A DNA stretch of 6,093 bases from Candidatus Dormiibacterota bacterium (GCA_003133485.1 PKXR01000169.1:1-6093); one strand, 5' to 3'. Positions 1-5,016 are shown, numbered from the stretch's first letter. Notes: generated by a model not told the origin, from the letters alone. A program made the numbers and translations.

Positions 1-510
1 GTACCGCTCCTGAGCCAGCGCCTGCAGACGCCCTTTGAAGTTGGGGTCGGTCCAGGAGCTCAGATCCCCGATCCGGGAGAGGAAGATCTTGCCGGCCTTC
101 CGATAGCCCTGATCCAGAAAGGTCGCGCCGATGATCGCCTCGAAGGCGTTGGCATGGAGCGAGGTCAGTCGGCGGGCCCCGGATTTGGTCGCCCCCCGGC
201 CCAGCCGGAGCGCCTCACCGAGCCGCAGCTGCTCTCCGATCCCGGCCAGCGCCACCGTGCTGACCAACGAGGACCGCATCTGGGTCAGCTGACCCTCGTC
301 GTAGTTGGGGAAGCGATTGAAGAGGTACTCCGCCGCGACCAACTCGAGCACCGCGTCGCCGAGGTACTCCAGTCGTTCGTTGTCGCGACCCTCGGCCCCC
401 CGCTCATTGATCCACGAGGTGTGGGTCATAGCCTCGAGCAGCCACTCCCGGCGCTTGAACTTGATGTCGAGGCGCGCCTCCAACTCCTCGAGTCGGCGCT
501 CAGCTTCCAT
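1..510 (-). CDS. rnc: Ribonuclease III, N-terminal part (truncated by window edge)
   Basis: RNase III cleaves double-stranded RNA during rRNA maturation and mRNA turnover in the cytoplasm. The 170 residues visible cover the whole catalytic domain. The signature NERLEYLGDAV lies at residues 44-54, with Glu48 and Asp52 at metal-ligand positions. A second signature, HANAFEAIIGA, lies at 119-129, with Glu124 the other ligand. The usual Asp of that motif is Asn121 here. The sequence ends at the linker (NFKGRLQALAQ) before the double-stranded-RNA-binding domain, which is outside the window. I chose the ATG at 510 because no ATG, GTG or TTG occurs in this frame between it and about position 1010, and it starts the family's usual LEELEARL-type helix. 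Its Shine-Dalgarno is poor: AGGAG directly abuts the ATG. It follows acpP by 77 bases, the common acpP-rnc order. Identity is secure; the exact start is less so. Confidence 0.93.
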   Translation of the reverse strand, partial: MEAERRLEELEARLDIKFKRREWLLEAMTHTSWINERGAEGRDNERLEYLGDAVLELVAAEYLFNRFPNYDEGQLTQMRSSLVSTVALAGIGEQLRLGEALRLGRGATKSGARRLTSLHANAFEAIIGATFLDQGYRKAGKIFLSRIGDLSSWTDPNFKGRLQALAQERY

Positions 511-587
511 CTCCTGCTCAGCCTGCTCCGCCGCGTCGGGTTGGGAGCGTCGCCGCCGCGCGGCCGGCCGAGCCGGGGAGCTGGCCG

Positions 588-836
588 CTAGCTGGTCAGG
601 TCCAGGTGATCCTTGATGTAATCCCAGGCCTGCCCCACTGTCTGGATCTTCTCCGCGTCCTCGTCCGGGATCTCCATCCCGTAGGCCTCCTCGAAGGCCA
701 TGATCAGCTCCACCAGATCCAGTGAGTCGGCGTTCAGATCGTCCACGAAGTTGGCTTCCGGGGTCACCTGCTCCGCTTCCACGCCCAGCTGTTCCACCAC
801 TATCGCCTTGAACCCGTCCCAGCTCGTGTCTGCCAT
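588..836 (-). CDS. acpP: Acyl carrier protein
   Basis: Small acidic four-helix carrier of 82 residues that holds growing acyl chains as thioesters during type II fatty acid synthesis in the cytoplasm. The attachment motif DSLDLVE is at residues 37-43. Ser38 is the expected site for 4'-phosphopantetheine added by holo-ACP synthase. Length and acidity are typical. The helix after the motif ([18 protein letters not shown]) is the standard surface recognised by partner enzymes. The ATG at 836 is preceded by AGGGGA at 846-841 with a 4-base spacer, so the start is well supported. fabD lies upstream across a 384-base gap and rnc downstream. The gap suggests acpP may have its own promoter, though none is clear. 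FabD is its direct partner, loading malonate onto it. Confidence 0.97.
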   Translation of the reverse strand: MADTSWDGFKAIVVEQLGVEAEQVTPEANFVDDLNADSLDLVELIMAFEEAYGMEIPDEDAEKIQTVGQAWDYIKDHLDLTS

Positions 837-852
837 CTATTCCCCTAGGTGA

Positions 853-867
853 ACGACCTTCGGTCGT
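853..867 (-). repeat. Inverted repeat in the acpP leader
   Basis: On the minus strand ACGACC-GAA-GGTCGT forms a 6-base-pair stem with a 3-base centre. It ends 6 bases before the AGGGGA Shine-Dalgarno of acpP. It has no following T-run, so it is not an intrinsic terminator. A role in mRNA stability or translation of acpP is possible but unproven. Confidence 0.4.
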
Positions 868-1197
868 CTGCTCTTCCTGATGTTCTGGAACCGAGCCGGT
901 CGCCCCCTCGGCCGGAGCCGGCGGTCTACTGATCCCGGGCCGATCCCGCTGATCTGACCCCGATACGTCCCCCCCGCTGGCGCCGGCACCGCTGATGCGC
1001 TCGCCGGGCAATACGGTAAAGCTTGCAGAGCCACCGCTGCTGCCAGGGGCCTCAGCTGGGCCTTCCGAGGCCCCACGAGGCGGGGTGTTCTCACTCCGAT
1101 TGCCGCCCAGCCGGCGGACGAAGGATTTCACAGCCCGACTGCTGAGAAGGGCGGCGGGGCCGCTGAAGGGTACATGTGCCGGGGCAAGCTGCGGGCC

Positions 1198-1203
1198 ATT
1201 GTA
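1198..1203 (-). promoter_or_regulatory. Candidate -10 element for acpP (weak)
   Basis: TACAAT on the minus strand matches five of six bases of the sigma-70-type -10 box and fits the looser actinobacterial TANNNT form. It lies 17 bases after the fabD stop and about 360 bases before acpP. At 16 to 19 bases upstream I see no -35 like TTGACA. The call rests on one hexamer and on the long gap before acpP. Confidence 0.2.
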
Positions 1204-1220
1204 AGCCGGGGCCGAAAAGC

Positions 1221-2183
1221 CTAGACGCCTCCAGCCGATGCGGCCGGCCCGTCAGGAGCCAGGAGCCCAGCGAGAGCCCGCTCGGCGCTCTCCGGCGAAT
1301 CCACGGAGATAGTCCCAACCGCCGGCAGAATTCGCTTGCTGAGGCCCGCCAAGGTGGTCCCCGGGCCACACTCCACGTACGTTTGGGCTCCCATCTCCGC
1401 CAGAGCCCTGAGCGAATCGACCCAGCGCACCGGGCCGGTCAGCTGATTCCGAAGTCCGCTGCGGACCTCAGCCGCCGTATGGGAAATGGTCCCGGTCACC
1501 CCCGCCGCGATGGGGAACCTCGGCTCCTGGATCACCACCTGGTCCAGCTGACCGGCGAAGGTGGTCGCCGCCCGGGCCATCAGCGGCGAGTGGAATGCGC
1601 CGCCCACATTGAGAGGGACCACCCGGCGGGCCCCCGCCGCCTTGGCCAGTTGAGAAAGCCGCTCCACCCCCGCCCGACTGCCCGAGACGACCACCTGTCC
1701 AGGGGCATTGTCGTTGGCCACGACGCAACACTCCCCGGCCGTCGCTGCCTGCCGACACAGGGCTTCCAGCTCGGCCAGCTCCAGACCCAAGACCGCCGCC
1801 ATCGTCCCGTCCGGCGCACTGCCCATCAGCCGGCCTCGCTCCAGCACTAGGCGCATGCCGTCCCCGGCGGTTAGCGAGCCCGCCGCCACCACTGCGCAGT
1901 ACTCGCCCAGGCTGTGACCGGCTGCGGCCACCGGCGCGAGCCCTCCTTGCATGAGGATCTCCGCGAGCACCACCCCGGTGTAGAAAAGGGCGGGCTGGGC
2001 CACCTCAGTCGGCCTCAGCTCCTCCGCCTGGCCGGTCACCAGGAGCCTTTCCAAGGGGATCCCAGCCTGTTCGGCCAGCTCCAGCAGAGCCGGCTGGTGC
2101 CCCCCCTCCACCAAGGTCCGTCCCATGCCCGGGATCTGGGAGCCTTGGCCGGGGAAGAGTAGTGCGGCCCTGGTGGCGATCAC
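1221..2183 (-). CDS. fabD: Malonyl-CoA:ACP transacylase
   Basis: Transfers malonate from CoA to acyl carrier protein, supplying the extender unit for fatty acid synthesis in the cytoplasm. Numbering from the GTG at 2183 gives 320 residues, close to the family's usual 310 or so. GQGSQ is at 12-16. The nucleophile elbow GHSLGEY has Ser91. Arg116, which binds the malonyl carboxylate, lies in LERGRLM. Catalytic His198 is in AFHSPLM, Gln247 is in the NQL element, and the C-terminal ECGPGTTL motif is at 271-278. All key residues are present. The open frame extends 13 codons further to a TTG at 2222, right after the rpmF stop. I prefer the GTG because AGGGAG lies 10 bases before it and it gives the short N-terminus usual before FPGQGSQ. 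Downstream partner gene acpP supports the role. Confidence 0.96.
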   Translation of the reverse strand: MIATRAALLFPGQGSQIPGMGRTLVEGGHQPALLELAEQAGIPLERLLVTGQAEELRPTEVAQPALFYTGVVLAEILMQGGLAPVAAAGHSLGEYCAVVAAGSLTAGDGMRLVLERGRLMGSAPDGTMAAVLGLELAELEALCRQAATAGECCVVANDNAPGQVVVSGSRAGVERLSQLAKAAGARRVVPLNVGGAFHSPLMARAATTFAGQLDQVVIQEPRFPIAAGVTGTISHTAAEVRSGLRNQLTGPVRWVDSLRALAEMGAQTYVECGPGTTLAGLSKRILPAVGTISVDSPESAERALAGLLAPDGPAASAGGV

Positions 2184-2193
2184 CGCCGGGGCG

Positions 2194-2199
2194 CTCCCT
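2194..2199 (-). promoter_or_regulatory. Ribosome binding site supporting the fabD GTG start
   Basis: AGGGAG on the minus strand precedes the GTG at 2183 by 10 bases, slightly long but usable. The competing TTG at 2222 has no purine-rich site before it, only the end of rpmF. This decides the fabD start given here. Confidence 0.5.
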
Positions 2200-2222
2200 G
2201 AGAAGTCCCCTCGAACTCCCAA

Positions 2223-2399
2223 CTACTCAGTCGCGATAACCTCGCGTCCCTTGTACTGCCCGCAGTTGGGGCAGACCGTGTGAGGCCGCCGCGGCTGGCG
2301 GCAGCGCGGGCACGACGAGAGCGCGGGGCCCTGCAGGGCCAGGTGCGACCGGCGCCGGTCGCGACGGGCCTTGGGGATGCGTTCTTTGGGTAATGCCAT
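2223..2399 (-). CDS. rpmF: Large ribosomal subunit protein bL32
   Basis: Ribosomal protein of 58 residues, part of the 50S subunit. The sequence begins MALPKERIPKARRDRRRSH, matching the family's basic start (commonly MAVPKRRTSKSRRDKRR-like). It carries a zinc ribbon: Cys30 and Cys33 in CPRC, then Cys43 and Cys46 in CPNC. All four ligands are present, so this is the zinc-binding form of L32. The length is normal. No Shine-Dalgarno is visible before the ATG, yet the protein start is fixed by homology. It follows the sepIVA-like gene by 36 bases and precedes fabD by 39 bases at the GTG start chosen for fabD. An 18-base palindrome lies in its arginine-rich stretch. The YceD/DUF177 gene that often precedes rpmF is missing. 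Confidence 0.97.
   Translation of the reverse strand: MALPKERIPKARRDRRRSHLALQGPALSSCPRCRQPRRPHTVCPNCGQYKGREVIATE
2345..2362. repeat. 18-base perfect palindrome inside rpmF
   Basis: GCGACCGGCGCCGGTCGC equals its own reverse complement. It lies over the codons for the Arg-rich segment of bL32, so arginine codon use may produce it by chance. In mRNA it could fold into a strong stem about 40 bases into rpmF. Confidence 0.6.
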
Positions 2400-2410
2400 G
2401 ACGGGACCGG

Positions 2411-2416
2411 AGTTTA
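2411..2416 (-). promoter_or_regulatory. Candidate -10 element just before rpmF (speculative)
   Basis: TAAACT on the minus strand fits the actinobacterial -10 form TANNNT and sits in the one AT-richer spot of the 36-base gap. Transcription would start about 5 bases before the rpmF ATG, giving an almost leaderless message. That would fit the absence of a Shine-Dalgarno. No -35 is seen. Confidence 0.2.
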
Positions 2417-2435
2417 TCAGGCAGTCGGGATCACC

Positions 2436-2963
2436 CTAGCGCCGCCGCCCTTTCCCCTTGGGCTTCTCCTCACCCTCCTGCCCCACGTTCAGAGTCTCCA
2501 GCCCCCGGCGCACCTGAGCCAAAGCGGAGGCCAGTTCGGTCTCGAGCTCCTCCATCCGATCTCGGACGTAATCGTCAGTGTCCCGGCGCATCTTGCGGCT
2601 GCGGTCGCGAGCCTCGGTGAGCAGCCGGTCAGCTTCCGCCGTCGCCCGTCGCGTGACTTCGTGATCGTCGGTGAGACGGTCTGCCCGCTCCTGAGCCGCG
2701 AGCACCACCTGCTCGGCCTGATCGTCCGCCTCGCGCAAACGCGCGTCCCTGGTCTCTAGCACCATCCGCGCATCCCGGATCTCATCCGGCAGCGACACCC
2801 GGATCTGGTCCAGCGACTCCAGAATCTCCTCTTCTCCGACCACGATGCTGGATGTCAGCGGTAGCCGCCGGCTCTGGTTGACCAAAGCCTCCAGCCGGTC
2901 CAGGACGTCGAAAATCGAGATTCGCTCGGAATCCAGCTCCATGTCGTCGTGGTCGTCCGCCAT
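2436..2963 (-). CDS. SepIVA-like (DivIVA-related) coiled-coil protein
   Basis: A 175-residue, highly charged protein that from memory resembles mycobacterial SepIVA (Rv2927c), a DivIVA-like factor of septation. Residues 16-65 (IFDVLDRLEALVNQSRRLPLTSSIVV then EEILESLDQIRVSLPDEI) match its N-terminal domain. Residues 63-155 are almost entirely charged and alanine-rich helix, a predicted coiled coil, including repeated A-x-A/E-x-D-R-L units. The segment DDYVRDRMEELETELASAL at 130-148 matches its C-terminal part. The tail is basic (KPKGKGRRR). SepIVA is about 245 residues, so this one is shorter, chiefly in the central coil. No signal peptide or membrane segment is seen, so it is probably cytoplasmic. 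AGGAG at 2973-2969 with a 5-base spacer fixes the ATG. It lies 11 bases after coaD, as in an operon. Some databases call such proteins ATPase or ATP synthase B-like; no nucleotide-binding motif is present. Confidence 0.8.
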   Translation of the reverse strand: MADDHDDMELDSERISIFDVLDRLEALVNQSRRLPLTSSIVVGEEEILESLDQIRVSLPDEIRDARMVLETRDARLREADDQAEQVVLAAQERADRLTDDHEVTRRATAEADRLLTEARDRSRKMRRDTDDYVRDRMEELETELASALAQVRRGLETLNVGQEGEEKPKGKGRRR

Positions 2964-2974
2964 AGTCTCTCCTC

Positions 2975-3481
2975 TTACCCCGGCCGGACCGCTGCGGTGC
3001 CAGCCGGAGCCAACTTCGCCTGGAGCGCGCGCTCGACGGCCGGGGCCACCAGACCCTCGATGCTACCGCCGTGAGCGCAGACATCCTTCAGCAAAGACGA
3101 GCTGAGGTAGACGTTGGAGAACCCGGTGGTCAGAAAGACGGTGTGGACCTTGGGCTCCAGACGCCGGTTCATGAGGGCCATCTGGAACTCGCTGTCCAGA
3201 TCCGAGACCGCTCTCAGGCCCCTCACAATCACGGAGGCGCCCTCGGCGGCCGCGAAGCTGACCGCCAGCCCCGAAAAGTGCCTCACCTCAATGCCGGCCT
3301 CGGGGGGCAGGCTCTGGCGGACCAGGTCGGCCCGCTCCGCCACCGAGAACAAGTACTGCTTGAGATCGTTGTCCAGCACTCCCACGACCACCCTGTCGAA
3401 GATCTCGCGGGCCCTTCCGATCACGTCCAAGTGACCGCTGTGGATCGGGTCGAAGCTGCCGGGATAGACCGCCGTGGTCAT
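2975..3481 (-). CDS. coaD: Phosphopantetheine adenylyltransferase
   Basis: Catalyses the fourth step of coenzyme A synthesis: ATP plus 4'-phosphopantetheine gives dephospho-CoA and pyrophosphate. The 168 residues carry all family marks. YPGSFDPIHSGH at 6-17 contains the HxGH nucleotidyltransferase motif (His14, His17). Lys41 is at the usual substrate-binding lysine. VRGLRAVSDLDSEFQMALMN at 86-105 holds Arg87 and Arg90. The C-terminal SSSLLKDV at 127-134 matches the family's ISSS-x-[IVL]-[KR] nucleotide-binding motif. The ATG at 3481 overlaps the rsmD TGA (ATGA), and GGAGG at 3491-3487 with a 5-base spacer confirms it. The open frame continues 19 codons further, but those belong to the 3' end of rsmD in another frame. 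rsmD-coaD pairing is common in bacteria and suggests translational coupling. Confidence 0.98.
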   Translation of the reverse strand: MTTAVYPGSFDPIHSGHLDVIGRAREIFDRVVVGVLDNDLKQYLFSVAERADLVRQSLPPEAGIEVRHFSGLAVSFAAAEGASVIVRGLRAVSDLDSEFQMALMNRRLEPKVHTVFLTTGFSNVYLSSSLLKDVCAHGGSIEGLVAPAVERALQAKLAPAGTAAVRPG

Positions 3482-4095
3482 GGAAGCCTCCGGTAGAAGG
3501 AGAGCACCGTGGTGCCGTACCGCGCGGTACGCACGCAATTTAGCGCGCCGACCTCAGCTGGTACCGACAAATCGCGGTGATGTTCCGCCACCACCAGGGG
3601 ATCCCACCCAGTGGAAGTAGCAGCCACAGTGCCCAGCAGTCGGAGCGTGTCCAGGCAGAGCTGGGGCCCTGCCTCGCGGTAGGGCGGGTCGAGCAGGATC
3701 AGTCGACTCTCGGTGAGAGGGCCTCGCTGGCGACGAAGCCAGGAGATGACGTCCGCGACCACTACCTCCGCCCGGTCGGTCCAACCGAGGCTCGCCAGAT
3801 TCGCCTCGATCACCTGAGCCCGCCCGCGCTGAACCTCCACGAAGGTGACCTTGGCGGCGCCCCGGGAGATGGCCTCCAGCCCTAGGCTTCCAATCCCCGC
3901 GAAAAGGTCGATCACCTCGGCGCCGATGACCAGCTCAGCGAGGATGTTGAAGCAGGCTGCCCGAGCTATCCCGGTGCTGGCGCGCAGGCCATCCCCAGCG
4001 ACGGTGAGGAGCCGCCTCCCGGCGGCCTCACCACCGGTGAGACGGGCGCCCGGCGAGAGCCGCCGTGGTTCAGGTCGGCGTCTGGAGTTGGACAC
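3478..4095 (-). CDS. rsmD: 16S rRNA (guanine(966)-N2)-methyltransferase RsmD family
   Basis: S-adenosylmethionine-dependent enzyme expected to methylate N2 of G966 in 16S rRNA during 30S assembly. From the GTG at 4095 there are 205 residues. The N-terminal RLTGGEAAGRRL (18-29) corresponds to the family's RVIxGxxxGRRL. The SAM-binding motif I DLFAGIGSLGLEA is at 63-75, and the catalytic DPPY is at 136-139. The motif usually read as RPTTDRVREALFN is divergent here (residues 38-50, RASTGIARAACFN), losing the Asp and Glu. The GTG at 4095 is the in-frame start nearest the conserved N-terminus. The frame continues to a TTG at 4188. Neither has a good Shine-Dalgarno, so the start is uncertain. The stop overlaps coaD by 4 bases. 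The family is clear; the exact target is inferred. Confidence 0.92.
   Translation of the reverse strand: MSNSRRRPEPRRLSPGARLTGGEAAGRRLLTVAGDGLRASTGIARAACFNILAELVIGAEVIDLFAGIGSLGLEAISRGAAKVTFVEVQRGRAQVIEANLASLGWTDRAEVVVADVISWLRRQRGPLTESRLILLDPPYREAGPQLCLDTLRLLGTVAATSTGWDPLVVAEHHRDLSVPAEVGALNCVRTARYGTTVLSFYRRLP
3512..3534 (-). repeat. Strong hairpin at the end of rsmD, upstream of coaD
   Basis: A perfect 16-base palindrome, CGTACCGCGCGGTACG, occupies 3516-3531. It is flanked by GTG (3512-3514) and CAC (3532-3534), which also pair if the C at 3515 is bulged. In the minus-strand mRNA this gives a stem of about 9 base pairs with a GCGC loop, lying 20 bases before the coaD Shine-Dalgarno. It is inside the rsmD coding sequence and has no T-run. 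Confidence 0.55.
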
Positions 4096-4356
4096 CCCAA
4101 TAGGATCGCATCGAAGTTCAGCCGGTACCGGGCGAATGACGCCTGGACACCCCAGAGGGCGCGGTAGCTGACACCACGCAGCTGGCAAACACCCATGTGG
4201 TATATTTAGTTGCGTGAGAAACTACTTCGCTAGCCGCACTTCCCTAACCGCCTCGGGTCGGCAGCGGATTACACCTAGGGGACCCAAGCCGTCCCAGGTG
4301 CTCACGCTGCGGCGGAGGACCTCGAGCCCCTCTTCCCCCAAATCCCGGAGAAACCA
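4096..4356. other. Divergent intergenic region between rsmD and the azoreductase gene
   Basis: 261 bases lie between two divergent starts. The part nearest rsmD could be coding if that gene starts at the TTG at 4188. An AT-rich island (TATATTTAGTT) at 4201-4211 stands out from the GC-rich surroundings and is where divergent promoters would be expected. On neither strand do I find a -35 and -10 pair with usual spacing. A minus-strand frame across 4222-4452 is open, but it lacks a ribosome binding site and overlaps the azoreductase start, so I do not call it a gene. Confidence 0.45.
4199..4213. promoter_or_regulatory. AT-rich island, possible divergent promoter region
   Basis: The stretch GGTATATTTAGTTGC is among the most AT-rich points in the window. 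TATATT on the plus strand and TAAATA on the minus strand each resemble a -10 box. Its place between divergent genes fits a promoter, but no matching -35 elements are present. Confidence 0.3.
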
Positions 4357-5016
4357 ATGAACCTTTTCCGACTTGACGCCAGCATTCGACTCGAGGGCTC
4401 GGTGACCCGCGCCTTGGCGGACACCGCCGAAGGGAGGTGGCAGGCTCGCCATCCAGGGGGCGATGTCACCCGACGCGACGTGGGCCTCGACCCGCTGCCC
4501 GCGCGGGCCTGGCTGGAGGCGGTCTCCGCCATGGGCGCGCCAGGTCCGCTGTCCCCAACCCAGCAGCAGGCGGTAGCTCTGGCCGCCCAGCTGGTCGACG
4601 AGCTGGCGGACGCGGACAGCCTGCTCTTAGCCATCCCGATCTACAACTTCGGGGTGCCCCAGCACGTCAAGGCCTGGGTGGATCTGGTGTACACCGATCC
4701 CCGCATGCGGGCGAGCTCCCCACCACTGCTGGCCGGCAAGCCGGCCCTTCTCCTCCTGGCCCGCGGCGGGGGATACGGCCAGGGAACCCCTCGAGCCGGC
4801 TGGGACCACAACACGCCGTGGCTGCGCCGCATCTTCGAGGATGTGTGGGGCCTCGACCTGCGGTTGAATGCGGTCGAGTTGACCTTGGCGGATACCAATC
4901 CGGCCATGGAGGCTCTACGCCCGAAGGCCGCCGAGGCGCTGGCTCTCGGCCACGCGCTGGCCAGGACCCAGGGAGAAGAGCTCCTCGAGGTTGTCAGCGA
5001 GCTGGCGGTCGCCTGA
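4357..5016 (+). CDS. FMN-dependent NADH-azoreductase family flavoprotein
   Basis: A 219-residue flavodoxin-fold quinone/azo reductase of the AzoR (AcpD) type. Such enzymes use NAD(P)H and FMN to reduce quinones and azo compounds in the cytoplasm; the natural substrate is usually unclear. Near the N-terminus LDASIRLEGSVTRAL (6-20) matches the FMN phosphate loop, with Ser9, Arg11 and Ser15. PIYNFGVPQHVKAWVD (94-109) is the family's hallmark P-M/I-Y-N-F-x-[IV]-P motif. ARGGGYGQG (135-143) is the flavin-binding glycine loop. WDHNTPWLRRIFEDVWGL (149-166) matches the region usually D-x-x-x-x-Y/W-L-x-x-I-F-x-x-x-G. GGAG at 4347-4350 with a 6-base spacer supports the ATG. It is the only plus-strand gene here, inserted between recG and rsmD. 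Base composition matches its neighbours, so no recent transfer is evident. Confidence 0.93.
   Translation: MNLFRLDASIRLEGSVTRALADTAEGRWQARHPGGDVTRRDVGLDPLPARAWLEAVSAMGAPGPLSPTQQQAVALAAQLVDELADADSLLLAIPIYNFGVPQHVKAWVDLVYTDPRMRASSPPLLAGKPALLLLARGGGYGQGTPRAGWDHNTPWLRRIFEDVWGLDLRLNAVELTLADTNPAMEALRPKAAEALALGHALARTQGEELLEVVSELAVA

Larger units (their letters stand above)
837..1220. other. Long fabD-acpP intergenic region, no supported gene
   Basis: 384 bases separate the fabD stop from the acpP start. Two minus-strand frames are open here. One runs from a GTG at 1094 to a TAG that directly abuts the acpP ATG (85 codons). The other is the rnc frame, free of stops from 1251 to the left edge. Neither has a convincing ribosome binding site. 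Both would encode low-complexity, Pro/Gly/Ser/Arg-rich protein with no family I recognise, as expected from GC-rich non-coding DNA. A TACAAT hexamer at 1203-1198 (minus) could be a -10 element, but no -35 is seen. A short hairpin precedes the acpP Shine-Dalgarno. The region may be the acpP leader and promoter. Confidence 0.5.

Noticed and set aside
564..576. Short GC-rich inverted repeat in the acpP-rnc gap as a terminator
   Set aside because: Only a 5-base-pair stem (CCGGC/GCCGG) with no T-run on either strand; not distinguishable from GC-rich background.
154..591. Plus-strand open frame of 145 codons antisense to rnc
   Set aside because: Opposite the conserved RNase III catalytic domain, with no start signal and shadow-like composition.
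837..1094. Minus-strand open frame of 85 codons ending directly before acpP
   Set aside because: The GTG start has no usable Shine-Dalgarno, the product is a low-complexity Ala/Pro/Arg sequence with no recognisable family, and its end coincides with the acpP ribosome binding site.
1178..1212. Direct repeat GCCGGGGC (two copies) after fabD
   Set aside because: An 8-base repeat in DNA this GC-rich is expected by chance and has no associated structure.
1091..1369. Minus-strand open frame overlapping the end of fabD
   Set aside because: Out-of-frame shadow over the fabD C-terminus with no start signal.
1176..1850. Plus-strand open frame of 224 codons antisense to fabD
   Set aside because: It lies opposite an intact fabD with all catalytic residues, has no ribosome binding site and encodes an Arg/Pro/His-rich product typical of a GC-rich antisense shadow.
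2184..2222. TTG start for fabD immediately after the rpmF stop
   Set aside because: It adds 13 residues not usual in the family and lacks a Shine-Dalgarno; the GTG at 2183 has AGGGAG upstream.
3071..3496. Plus-strand open frame antisense to coaD
   Set aside because: Fully opposite a complete coaD with intact motifs; composition is that of a shadow frame.
4096..4196. Longer rsmD from TTG at 4188, or a separate frame from ATG at 4196
   Set aside because: The extra residues match nothing in the RsmD family and neither start has a good ribosome binding site. The ATG at 4196 is in a different frame from rsmD, which ends at 3966 without family motifs.
4222..4452. Minus-strand open frame whose end reads like a small protein (GLEVLRRSVSTWDGLGPLGV)
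   Set aside because: About 20 codons in the tail look protein-like and faintly recall RNase P Pop5-type endings, but there is no ribosome binding site, it overlaps the azoreductase start and its ATG lies inside that gene. I judge it chance.
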